Below are positions 1 to 5,124 of a stretch of 5,124 nt of DNA, piece by piece. Below the pieces are notes generated by a model. That model saw only the letters and a program-made list of their open reading frames with translations, did not search any database and was not told the DNA's origin. How positions within the stretch are numbered: position 1 is the first letter of the stretch; the number at the start of each line of letters is the position of its first letter. Source of the DNA: a bacterium (GTDB taxonomy: Bacteria > Krumholzibacteriota > Krumholzibacteriia > WVZY01); contig JAPUJU010000389.1 in the NCBI GenBank assembly GCA_027296025.1, positions 1 to 5,124 on the forward strand, given 5' to 3'. Both the position numbers and the translations under genes were made by a program.

Positions 1-1168
1 CGAGTCCGGCAGGAAGAAGTGCGTAGATGAATACAAGCCGTCGCGCGCCGGCTACGGACGTCGATCCTTTGTAACGAATGAAGCGCGGCAGGATGTCCTT
101 CTGCAACGCGGCCGCAGCAACGAGAAGGACACTGTCGATGCTCGACATGGCGGCTGCAAGAAGCGCCATCAATATGATTGTCCCCAGAAACAGCCCGACG
201 ATCTGCGCGTCTCCAAGAAGCCAGGGCACAATTGCATCGGTTCGTGCGGCAATTTCCGGTGGCAAATCGAGCGCCCGGGTGAACAGTCCGATCGGCAGTA
301 GTAGAAGGTACGTTACCCCGACGAGGCCTGTGATTAACCAGACACCGCGTTTTGCCGATGCCGCATCGCGCAGCCCGTAGAATCGCGACAGCTGGCGCGG
401 ATCTGCAACGAACTTGAGCCCACCGGAGAGCCCGATGCCCGCGATCATGAGGAGCGGCGCCGCTGTGGTAATGCGAATGAGACTGTAGCCCGCCTCGCCG
501 GATGAGAGTCGCACGGAGTCGATCTCCGCCAAACTCTCCCACATGGCGCCCCAGCCGCCGGCGCTCGCTACAACGGCGATCGGCAGCGCAATGACGCCAA
601 CGAGTAGAATGACCGACTGGAGCGAGTCGCTCCAGACATCGGCGAGATATCCTCCGATGGCCGTGTACATGATCTGTACAGAGAAAACAATAAGGAGTGC
701 AACGCTGAACGGAATCCCAAGCAACGCTGCCATCGATTCGGAGGCGCCGAGGAACACGGCTGCGAGAAAGAAAATCGAGTCGAACAGGATGATTCCGGCC
801 GCTACTGTACCCGCGGGCACCGAGTCGAAGTGCAGTCTGAACATGTCCGACGGCACAACAGATCCGAGCTGGCCGACTTTCTCGCGAAAGCGGGGCGCGA
901 TCACCGACCAAGAAAACAGTGTCAGCAGCGTGAGGATCGCACCGACAATCCACCACGACACGCCAAACACGAAGCTCTTCGCGGAGTGCCCCACGAAACT
1001 GTTCGTGGAAACGAACGTCGCGTAGAAGGAAAGCACGACAAGAAGCGTCGGGAGATTCCGTCCGCCCACATAGTAGTCCTCGATCGATTGCGTGCGCCGC
1101 CTCGCGCGGACGGCAAGGAAGATAAGGGTACCGAGGTAAACGAGTGAAACGAGGATCTTGACGAGCAT
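1..1168 (-). CDS. Sodium:solute symporter (SSS/SLC5 family), C-terminus cut by window edge
   Basis: Inner-membrane transporter that would couple Na+ entry to uptake of an organic solute; the substrate cannot be read from sequence. The frame is open from ATG 1168 to position 1, giving 389 residues without the C-terminus. Hydrophobic segments alternate with short loops (about residues 4-20, 41-60, 70-91, 122-142, 150-168, 184-201, 235-250, 277-295, 322-340). Family landmarks are DYYVGGRNLP after the first helix (31-40), YTAIGGYLADVWSDSLQ (168-184), the KFVADPRQLSRFYG stretch (252-265) that corresponds to the PutP region with a similar ...RF motif, and AAMSSIDSVLLVAAAALQKD (339-358). In the last of these, S342/S343 align with the Na2-site serines known in this family. 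ATG 1168 is the only plausible start: the frame is open upstream to a stop near 1216 but has no ATG, GTG or TTG there. A weak GGAAAG lies 12 nt upstream. It follows the YrdC-like gene by 57 nt and is probably the third gene of that operon. Family assignment is firm; substrate is unknown. Confidence 0.93.
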   Translation of the reverse strand, partial: MLVKILVSLVYLGTLIFLAVRARRRTQSIEDYYVGGRNLPTLLVVLSFYATFVSTNSFVGHSAKSFVFGVSWWIVGAILTLLTLFSWSVIAPRFREKVGQLGSVVPSDMFRLHFDSVPAGTVAAGIILFDSIFFLAAVFLGASESMAALLGIPFSVALLIVFSVQIMYTAIGGYLADVWSDSLQSVILLVGVIALPIAVVASAGGWGAMWESLAEIDSVRLSSGEAGYSLIRITTAAPLLMIAGIGLSGGLKFVADPRQLSRFYGLRDAASAKRGVWLITGLVGVTYLLLLPIGLFTRALDLPPEIAARTDAIVPWLLGDAQIVGLFLGTIILMALLAAAMSSIDSVLLVAAAALQKDILPRFIRYKGSTSVAGARRLVFIYALLPAGL

Positions 1169-1195
1169 TGCAGGGGCGTACTTTCCGTCAGGGGT

Positions 1196-1216
1196 CGCCG
1201 GCGAGATGCTCCGGCG
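1196..1216 (-). other. GC-rich intercistronic hairpin before the symporter gene
   Basis: The arms CGCCGG and CCGGCG (6 bp, all G-C) enclose a 9-nt loop between the stop of the YrdC-like gene and the weak ribosome binding site of the symporter. No T-tract follows, so it is not a canonical terminator. It could stabilise upstream mRNA or lower expression of the symporter relative to the first two genes; that role is inference. Confidence 0.35.
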
Positions 1217-1225
1217 TCACATCTA

Positions 1226-1954
1226 TCAGGATGCCGCTCTGTCGTGCGAGACGTGGTCGTTGGTATCATCCGACATTTTCAGCAGGCGCTCGATCTCTTC
1301 GTGCAGCGCGCCGCGCCGCGTCAGGTTGGATGTATCGAGATCAACGATCGTGGAGGCAAGGCGCTCGGGATTTGCGTATCGGCACGTACCACCCTCGCAG
1401 ACCACGTCGGCCGCTTCGAGCAGCGCCGCTGGCACCTCGTCCAACGTGAACGAGTTGCCGCTGCCGGAGATATTCGCCGATGAACCGAACAGCTGGATGC
1501 CGACCTTTTCCGCCGCCTCGATCAGCTCGGTGCTCATTGCGCCCATGTTGATGAACAACGCCAGTTTCTCATCTTTCAGCAACAAGTCCACGCAGTCTTT
1601 CGGTATCGCCGCAACCGTGTCGCTTTCCCAGGCGGGTCGCGCTAGAATTCCGAGCGGAAAACCGGCATCGACCACACGCTGCATCCTTCGAAGCGGCCCC
1701 GGTGCCGCATCCGCTGCGTCAAGAAAATGTTTCCAGGACGCCAGGATTGAGCACCGCTTGGAAGCGGGTCGGAGTTTCAGTTCGAAAATGCGGGCGAGCG
1801 GCTCCTGCGAAGCCGCCAGAAACGCGTAGGAGACATCGAGCGGCACAACGGCAAGCCCGCCGTCCTTCAGAACACCCACCACGTGGCGGGCCGCTTCGGG
1901 AGAGCGCATGACCTCGTTGTCGCACGCGACGGATTTCACGCGGATCATCGTCAT
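1226..1954 (-). CDS. YrdC/Sua5-domain protein, divergent threonylcarbamoyl-AMP synthase-like
   Basis: A 242-residue cytoplasmic protein of the YrdC/Sua5/YciO superfamily. Canonical members (TsaC, Sua5) make threonylcarbamoyl-AMP from threonine, bicarbonate and ATP for tRNA t6A modification. Visible landmarks: GGLAVVPLDVSYAFL (32-46) in place of the usual GG..V.PTDTVYGL; KLRP (60-63), the conserved KxRP nucleotide-binding motif; SILA (69-72); GSSANISG (157-164), matching the TSANxSG signature; and a glycine-rich turn then STIVDL (201-206), matching the STVVDL end of the domain. There is no room for a C-terminal Sua5 domain. Loss of both threonines in PTDT, with alanine after the tyrosine as in YciO (PTDSGYAL), suggests a paralogue rather than the housekeeping enzyme. 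The start at 1954 is chosen because its ATG overlaps the upstream TGA (ATGA) with GGTGG 7 nt before it; an in-frame start at 1984 would overlap the upstream gene by 34 nt. Superfamily is firm, substrate uncertain. Confidence 0.85.
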   Translation of the reverse strand: MTMIRVKSVACDNEVMRSPEAARHVVGVLKDGGLAVVPLDVSYAFLAASQEPLARIFELKLRPASKRCSILASWKHFLDAADAAPGPLRRMQRVVDAGFPLGILARPAWESDTVAAIPKDCVDLLLKDEKLALFINMGAMSTELIEAAEKVGIQLFGSSANISGSGNSFTLDEVPAALLEAADVVCEGGTCRYANPERLASTIVDLDTSNLTRRGALHEEIERLLKMSDDTNDHVSHDRAAS

Positions 1955-2673
1955 TGGTTTGCCACCGAATCTGTTTGAAACCACTCAATGTATTCCATGT
2001 CGAACTCACCGGCCGGTAGAATCGGAATAATGTTGTGCCGAAAACAAATCCCGTCGCTTTTCATATCCGAGTTGACGCGGGAGAGAACTCGCACCACGAA
2101 CTCGTAGACGAGGGCCTGGAACTCGGACCCTTCGAGGATCAGAAACACCTGGTACTCGCCGGAGAGCAGATGGCCCGCTGTGACCACGGTGAACTTGGGC
2201 TCGCGTCCTTCCGCTCTTTCGTCCTCGAAGTACTGCTTTAACCTGGAAATCAGACGCGGCGTGTAACGTACCTCGTGATAGCGTCCTGGATAGAGATCGA
2301 GAAGGACGAGGGCTTTCGACGCCGGGAGCAACTCGAACACGAGTCGCCCGCCTTCCAGCGTTATCTTTGCTCGTTCCGGGAGTTTCCGCGCATCTTGCGC
2401 GGCCTTGACATATTTGCGCAGCGTTTCCGCGACCCGGGACAGGTTTCGGCTCAGGCCCAGTTCGACGATTTCGTCGCCGGTCAGCGATCCTCTGGTCGCC
2501 AGTTCTTCGAGCAACATCGCGTAGCGTTCCGGGTTCCCGCGGCCCGGTACCCTCAGTTTGCGCATCGCCTGGGTGGTCTGCGGCAACCACCGCTCCATCT
2601 CGAGGCTCTGGAGGGTAAGCTGTCCCTCCACCGAACGTGGGGCAGGATCGTGTGATATCGGCCGTTTCCGCAT
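1951..2673 (-). CDS. Unrecognised 240-aa protein heading the operon; possible helix-turn-helix
   Basis: I do not recognise this family. It is predicted soluble, with no signal peptide or membrane helix. The N-terminus is basic (MRKRPISHDP). Residues 45-60 (RGNPERYAMLLEELAT) and 63-92 (SLTGDEIVELGLSRNLSRVAETLRKYVKAA, discontinuous features only) look like a helix, turn and amphipathic helix that could be a winged or simple helix-turn-helix. The rest (about 103-235) is mixed alpha/beta with several hydrophobic strands such as FTVVTAG and YQVFLILEG, and could be a ligand-sensing or dimerisation domain. A regulator of its own operon would fit its first position and the palindromes near the promoter, but that is inference. 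The start at 2673 is set by GGAGG 8 nt upstream and by a promoter that lies inside the longer open frame (which could begin at 2757 or 2712). Translation is probably coupled to the YrdC-like gene by the 4-nt ATGA overlap. Confidence 0.8.
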   Translation of the reverse strand: MRKRPISHDPAPRSVEGQLTLQSLEMERWLPQTTQAMRKLRVPGRGNPERYAMLLEELATRGSLTGDEIVELGLSRNLSRVAETLRKYVKAAQDARKLPERAKITLEGGRLVFELLPASKALVLLDLYPGRYHEVRYTPRLISRLKQYFEDERAEGREPKFTVVTAGHLLSGEYQVFLILEGSEFQALVYEFVVRVLSRVNSDMKSDGICFRHNIIPILPAGEFDMEYIEWFQTDSVANQ

Positions 2674-2681
2674 GCGATGAA

Positions 2682-2686
2682 CCTCC
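2682..2686 (-). promoter_or_regulatory. Ribosome binding site GGAGG deciding the start at 2673
   Basis: A perfect GGAGG on the minus strand stands 8 nt before ATG 2673. The alternative upstream ATGs at 2712 and 2757 lie at or upstream of the predicted transcription start, so this site settles the N-terminus of the first gene of the operon. Confidence 0.8.
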
Positions 2687-2710
2687 AGTTCGCTCACTGT
2701 GTCTGCTACC

Positions 2711-2738
2711 ATAGTAGCGTATGTAGCGAGACCGTCAA
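2711..2738 (-). promoter_or_regulatory. Sigma-70-type promoter of the three-gene operon
   Basis: On the minus strand, TTGACG (2738-2733) and TACTAT (2716-2711) are separated by 16 bp. Transcription would begin near 2704, leaving a 5' leader of about 30 nt that contains the GGAGG site. The -35 hexamer matches the consensus in five of six positions and the -10 in four of six. AT-rich DNA upstream could act as an UP element. Confidence 0.7.
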
Positions 2739-2745
2739 GCCCAAT

Positions 2746-2753
2746 ATACGTAT
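2746..2753. promoter_or_regulatory. Candidate operator palindromes upstream of the operon promoter
   Basis: ATACGTAT is a perfect 8-bp palindrome starting 8 bp upstream of the -35 hexamer. Its core TACGTA recurs at 2791-2796, 44 bp away. A further palindrome, TATCA-TTT-TGATA, lies at 2780-2792. The position suits an activator site, but short palindromes are expected in AT-rich DNA and no regulator is identified. Confidence 0.25.
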
Positions 2754-2760
2754 CCATTCA

Positions 2761-3017
2761 GGACGTAAGTCGCTTGAAATATCATTTTGATACGTACTAA
2801 CATATATTTTTGGTATGATTAAACGATTATTTCATATTTTTTGGTATAAATATTACCTTTTAAAGCAACTCACATACACTGATATACCGAATGAAAATAC
2901 CACATATATGCAGATAATAGCGATATATTTTACCAATTATGCATTTTAAACAACGTTTTTTCGGAAATAATACAAATATTGCAACTTTTTTTATTTTGTT
3001 GTTGTAATACTTATAGC
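2761..3017. other. AT-rich gene-free region
   Basis: A hand count gives 61 G or C in the 240 bases from 2761 to 3000, about 25% GC, against a clearly GC-rich background in the coding regions. Neither strand has a credible gene. The 69-codon minus-strand frame across 2860-3069 begins at a TTG without a ribosome binding site, and its Ile/Lys/Tyr-rich product simply mirrors the base composition. The stretch contains a direct repeat, the palindromes noted near 2780-2796, and T-runs at 2956-2960 and 2996-3000. It separates the lipoprotein terminator from the operon promoter and could be regulatory, bent DNA or a remnant of acquired DNA. Confidence 0.7.
2801..2847 (+). repeat. Two near-identical direct repeats, 32-nt period
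   Basis: CATATATTTTTGGTAT (2801-2816) and CATATTTTTTGGTAT (2833-2847) differ by one base and one indel. Their starts are 32 nt apart, close to three helical turns. Each ends in a TGGTATRAT/TGGTATAAA element that resembles an extended -10 box reading rightward, but no rightward gene follows. They may be tandem protein-binding sites; the function is unknown. Confidence 0.45.
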
Positions 3018-3041
3018 AAGGCGATACGATGGGATCGCCTT
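3018..3041. repeat. 8-bp inverted repeat at the edge of the AT-rich region
   Basis: AAGGCGAT (3018-3025) and ATCGCCTT (3034-3041) form a perfect 8-bp stem with an 8-nt loop. It lies exactly where base composition changes from AT-rich to GC-rich. Only three T residues follow on the plus strand, so it would be a poor terminator. It could be a protein-binding site or a back-up hairpin for transcripts passing the lipoprotein terminator. Confidence 0.4.
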
Positions 3042-3110
3042 TAGAAAAACGCCGGCAGCGACTCCGCAAAGCCGCAGCTCATTTGAAGGGTTGGGTAGTT
3101 CGGGAAGGTT

Positions 3111-3187
3111 GGAAAAAGAAGGGCGAGAACCTTGACGGTCCTAGATCGTCTTAATTTGGCCACGCGCAGGGGGTTGGTTCTCGCCCT
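3111..3187 (-). terminator. Large-loop Rho-independent terminator of the lipoprotein gene
   Basis: On the minus strand the arms AGGGCGAGAACC (3187-3176) and GGTTCTCGCCCT (3131-3120) form a perfect 12-bp stem. The sequence TTCTTTTT runs from the base of the second arm. It begins 47 nt after the stop of the isomerase gene, as expected for its terminator. The 44-nt loop is much larger than usual and holds a second hairpin with a GACG/CGTC stem at 3134-3150. The strong stem and T-tract support termination; the structured loop leaves open another RNA function. Confidence 0.7.
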
Positions 3188-3233
3188 CACTCACTGATCA
3201 GATACTCTCCACTCGAGCAAACGCTCTTCTCGC

Positions 3234-3704
3234 TCAGCTGATCCGCTTGATGATATGCCAGCCGAACTTGCATCGGTTCGGATCGTACCACGCCAGACCG
3301 ACCTCGCCGACGACCAGCGAAAAGCTTACATCGCCGAACGCCGGTGCCATCGTCGAGCGCTCGTATATCCGGCGGCTCCTGTCGGCCTCGATACCGTTAT
3401 TCGCCATCCCGTAGACGCCCGGAACGCTGTCATCCGTGTACTCCTCTACCAGATCATCGAAGTTCTCGCCGGACTTTGCGCGCCGGTAGAGGTCCTCGGC
3501 GAGTAGCTGCGCATCCATTTTTGACCGCGTGACCTTCTTGCTCGACTCCAAACCGTCGAACGCGATCAAAATATGCTGGACGGTGACGCGGTCGGGGCCG
3601 TCGCCCTCGATGGAACCCCGGCGATCGAGATTCAGCGTTGCCCCTCCCCCACACCCAACCAGCAAAAGAACAACCGCACTCAGAGAAAACAGGATCGTTC
3701 TCAT
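3234..3704 (-). CDS. Parvulin-type peptidyl-prolyl isomerase lipoprotein
   Basis: A 156-residue secreted lipoprotein with one parvulin domain, a family that catalyses cis-trans isomerisation of proline peptide bonds and assists folding of exported proteins. Residues 2-17 form a short lipoprotein signal, with lipobox LVGC and Cys18 as the lipidated residue. Gly19 follows, so in a Gram-negative cell there is no Asp inner-membrane retention signal. The domain shows VQHILIAF (42-49, first conserved His44), a helix LLAEDLYRRAKSGENFDDLVEEYTDDS (67-93), PAFGDVSFSLVVGEVG (121-136) and FGWHIIKR (147-154, second conserved His150). A stretch at about 101-118 replaces the usual GGDLGW..  region and looks divergent. 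The start at 3704 is set by AGGAGG 6 nt upstream; an ATG at 3710 directly abuts that site, and a TTG at 3770 lies inside the -35 box. It has its own promoter and terminator. Confidence 0.88.
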   Translation of the reverse strand: MRTILFSLSAVVLLLVGCGGGATLNLDRRGSIEGDGPDRVTVQHILIAFDGLESSKKVTRSKMDAQLLAEDLYRRAKSGENFDDLVEEYTDDSVPGVYGMANNGIEADRSRRIYERSTMAPAFGDVSFSLVVGEVGLAWYDPNRCKFGWHIIKRIS

Positions 3705-3710
3705 GGCCAT

Positions 3711-3716
3711 CCTCCT
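3711..3716 (-). promoter_or_regulatory. Ribosome binding site AGGAGG deciding the start at 3704
   Basis: AGGAGG on the minus strand ends 6 nt before ATG 3704. The ATG at 3710 would have no spacer, so translation should begin at 3704, which also gives the most regular lipoprotein signal peptide. Confidence 0.8.
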
Positions 3717-3741
3717 GGACAAGGTTTTTGCGACCGACAGG

Positions 3742-3770
3742 ATGTTAGCAGCCTCCGGGGACGAAGTCAA
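3742..3770 (-). promoter_or_regulatory. Sigma-70-type promoter of the isomerase lipoprotein gene
   Basis: On the minus strand, TTGACT (3770-3765) and TAACAT (3747-3742) are separated by the optimal 17 bp. The start of transcription would be near 3735, giving a leader of about 31 nt. The promoter lies between the glycosyltransferase stop and the lipoprotein gene, making the latter a separate transcription unit. Confidence 0.75.
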
Positions 3771-3785
3771 AAACCCCTATCGTGA

Positions 3786-3804
3786 GAACGCAGCTCGTGC
3801 GTTC
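3786..3804 (-). terminator. Weak hairpin after the glycosyltransferase operon
   Basis: GAACGCA and TGCGTTC form a 7-bp stem with a 5-nt loop just after the GT2 stop codon. The nearest T-run (3773-3769) is 12 nt downstream and merges with the -35 box of the next promoter. It may end the glycosyltransferase transcript or protect its 3' end, but it is not a canonical terminator. Confidence 0.35.
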
Positions 3805-3811
3805 CGCAGGA

Positions 3812-4699
3812 TCAGTTTTTCACAATACCATGCGGAGTGCGCGTGTCTTCGGTGTCGCGATATTCGTGTATCGTCTCCGGGCTATGAGGGATTGGGGCCG
3901 ACGTATGGAAGAGGTGGTACTGCAGGGCTTCGTGCGCGAGAGTGTAAATCTTAACCCCGCTGTTCACGAAACGCGCGTGAAGATTGTTGTCTTCCAGTCC
4001 GCGGCCGATGATGCGCTCGTCGTATCCGTTCACCCGGTAGAAATCCTCTCTGTGGACCGAGAAGTTGGATCCGAGGATCTCGTAGCTCGTCCGAAACAGG
4101 TTACGAAACCAGAACAGCCACGGTGCGTAGAATCCCCGCTTGCGGTCTGTTCTGCTGCACTGATTCCACCAGAAGCCGACGCTCTCGAGTCGCCGCGCGC
4201 GCACATCGTCGTCGGAGATACGTTGCGACAATTCCCTTTGCAGCATCACGCGCCGGCCCGAAAGGACACGACCGCGGCGCCTCCTCTTGTAATGACGCTC
4301 GAGAAACCGATGATGGAGAATGCAATCGCCGTCGATAAAGACCAGGGTGTCGGATTCCGCCTTTGCGGCGGCTTTGTTGACGATGACGGTCTTGCGAAAA
4401 CCGTCGTCGTCGTGCCAAACGTGCCGGAGGCTCTGGCGAAACCGCGGCCGAACCTGTTCGATCAGCTCCCTCACATCGTCATCGGACCCATCGTCCGCAA
4501 CGAGCACTTCGAAATCCTGATGGGTTTGATTTTCGAGCGACGTAAAGATACGCGCCAGAAAGTCCGGATGCCCATACACCGCTATGATGAGGGAGAGCGT
4601 GGCTTCGATCGGATTCGTGTTCTTCACAGGATTCTGATTCGCGTTCGCGGCCGCTCGCTCAGGTGGAAACGTCGTGTGTATACCGCGGGTCGGCGACAT
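3812..4699 (-). CDS. Family 2 glycosyltransferase with GT7C-like C-terminal part
   Basis: A 295-residue GT-A fold glycosyltransferase, cytoplasmic or membrane-peripheral, which would transfer a sugar from a nucleotide donor onto a growing surface glycan. It begins with LSLIIAVYGH (35-44), followed by SLENQTHQDFEVLVADDGSDD (54-74), with the donor-binding Asp69/Asp70. FIDGDC (121-126) carries the metal-binding DxD motif (Asp123, Asp125). The stretch HDDDGFRKTVIVNKA (96-110) and the late motif NGYDERIIGRGLEDNN (224-239, acidic pair Glu236/Asp237) resemble the chondroitin-polymerase and beta-1,4-galactosyltransferase C-terminal (GT7C) type. ATG 4699 is preferred, with GAGGA 11 nt upstream. It overlaps the upstream gene by 41 nt, and residues 1-34 are not conserved-looking. 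A GTG at 4627 would start just before the domain and avoid the overlap. The open frame extends to 4930, but that part only mirrors the upstream gene. The donor sugar and acceptor are unknown. Confidence 0.87.
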   Translation of the reverse strand: MSPTRGIHTTFPPERAAANANQNPVKNTNPIEATLSLIIAVYGHPDFLARIFTSLENQTHQDFEVLVADDGSDDDVRELIEQVRPRFRQSLRHVWHDDDGFRKTVIVNKAAAKAESDTLVFIDGDCILHHRFLERHYKRRRRGRVLSGRRVMLQRELSQRISDDDVRARRLESVGFWWNQCSRTDRKRGFYAPWLFWFRNLFRTSYEILGSNFSVHREDFYRVNGYDERIIGRGLEDNNLHARFVNSGVKIYTLAHEALQYHLFHTSAPIPHSPETIHEYRDTEDTRTPHGIVKN

Positions 4700-5124
4700 G
4701 ACAGACGACGTCCTCGTACACCGCGAGCGTTTCCTCGACCATACGTTCGACGGCAAAATCGCTCCGAACCCGCACCCCGTGTTCCTGTGCTTCCCGCTTC
4801 GCCATTTCGTAATCCGTGACCGCCTTTCCAACGGCGTCGAGAAACTCGCCCTCGTCTGCCGCCACACACACCCCCTCGGGCAGGACGTCCCGGACCCCTC
4901 CCGAGTCCAAGGCAACGACTGGGACATCACGCACCACGGCGTCGATCAGCGCCGAACCGAGTCCCTCTCGGGTCGACGTGGACACGTACAGGTCAAAGGC
5001 GGAGTAGTAGTCTGTCGCGACGGGAACCTTGCCGATCGCCGCCACGTTCGGGATCCGGTCAAAGGACCCCTCATACCCTTCAGAGAGCGGACCGACGACA
5101 AGAAGCTGCACCTGCGGGTGGGTG
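4659..5124 (-). CDS. Family 4 glycosyltransferase (GT-B fold), N-terminus beyond window edge
   Basis: The last 154 residues of a GT4-type glycosyltransferase; the frame stays open through the right edge (THPQ precedes VQLLVVG), so the GTG at 5111 is not the start. Visible are the start of the C-terminal Rossmann domain (VQLLVVGPL), the NVAAIGKVP strand and turn, and the donor-binding motif STSTREGLGSALIDAVVRD followed by PVVALDSGGVRDVL. The E-x7-E pair usual in this family appears as Glu-x7-Asp (about 4967 and 4943), a conservative change. A C-terminal helix (about 4700-4750) closes the GT-B fold. The enzyme would transfer a sugar from an activated donor to a lipid-linked or LPS acceptor at the inner face of the cytoplasmic membrane. 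It overlaps the GT2 gene by 41 nt and is probably co-transcribed with it. Confidence 0.9.
   Translation of the reverse strand, partial: THPQVQLLVVGPLSEGYEGSFDRIPNVAAIGKVPVATDYYSAFDLYVSTSTREGLGSALIDAVVRDVPVVALDSGGVRDVLPEGVCVAADEGEFLDAVGKAVTDYEMAKREAQEHGVRVRSDFAVERMVEETLAVYEDVVCHVADPRYTHDVST

Noticed and set aside
543..1025. Plus-strand frames within 1-1147
   Set aside because: All lie opposite the symporter, whose minus-strand frame is open for 389 residues with family motifs throughout.
1158..1829. 223-codon plus-strand frame opposite the YrdC-like gene
   Set aside because: Ser/Ala/Arg-rich product with no recognisable domain, fully antisense to a conserved gene.
2860..3069. 69-codon minus-strand frame in the AT-rich region
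   Set aside because: TTG start, no ribosome binding site, and composition that follows the local AT bias; no domain or signal recognisable.
3120..3187. Riboswitch
   Set aside because: It lies downstream of a stop codon, is followed by a T-tract, and no aptamer class known to me fits its loop.
3111..3190. Integron attC site
   Set aside because: The long imperfect palindrome is suggestive, but the arms do not fit the RYYYAAC and GTTRRRY core sites, and no cassette gene or integrase is nearby.
3782..4819. 345-codon plus-strand frame opposite the GT2 gene
   Set aside because: It is antisense to a gene with clear catalytic motifs, its product is rich in Arg and Pro without any domain, and it has no ribosome binding site I can see; a shadow of GC-rich codon use.
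4700..4930. N-terminal extension of the GT2 frame up to 4930
   Set aside because: These 77 codons are an out-of-frame reading of the GT4 gene and show no glycosyltransferase motif.

Overview
The window is chromosomal DNA of a GC-rich bacterium. Every gene I can support lies on the minus strand, so the window reads from right to left. A lipoprotein with a lipobox and two surface-polysaccharide type glycosyltransferases suggest a cell with an outer envelope, probably diderm. I cannot name a phylum from sequence alone. There are no rRNA or tRNA genes, no CRISPR array and no recognisable insertion sequence.

Right block (3812-5124): the C-terminal part of a GT4 (GT-B fold) glycosyltransferase runs off the right edge. 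It overlaps a GT2/GT7C-like (GT-A fold) glycosyltransferase. The two look like the end of an envelope-polysaccharide or LPS operon whose promoter lies outside the window.

Middle block (3111-3770): a single-gene unit with its own promoter (TTGACT, 17 bp, TAACAT), an AGGAGG ribosome binding site, a short parvulin-type peptidyl-prolyl isomerase lipoprotein, and a terminator with an unusually large loop. A strongly AT-rich gene-free stretch follows (about 25% GC over 2761-3000). It carries two near-identical 15/16-nt direct repeats 32 nt apart, and an 8-bp hairpin sits at its right boundary.

Left block (1-2738): a promoter (TTGACG, 16 bp, TACTAT) drives a probable three-gene operon. The genes are an unrecognised 240-aa protein with a possible helix-turn-helix segment; a divergent YrdC/Sua5-domain protein coupled to it by an ATGA overlap; and, 57 nt further on, a sodium:solute symporter (SLC5/SSS family) that runs off the left edge. 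The symporter was found by reading the minus-strand frame from 1168 to 1, which is open throughout.

In two genes (starts at 2673 and 3704) the promoter and Shine-Dalgarno sequence show that the true start is internal to the longest open frame. The most interesting parts are the operon pairing an unknown protein with a non-canonical YrdC-domain protein and a symporter, and the AT-rich island with structured elements ahead of it.
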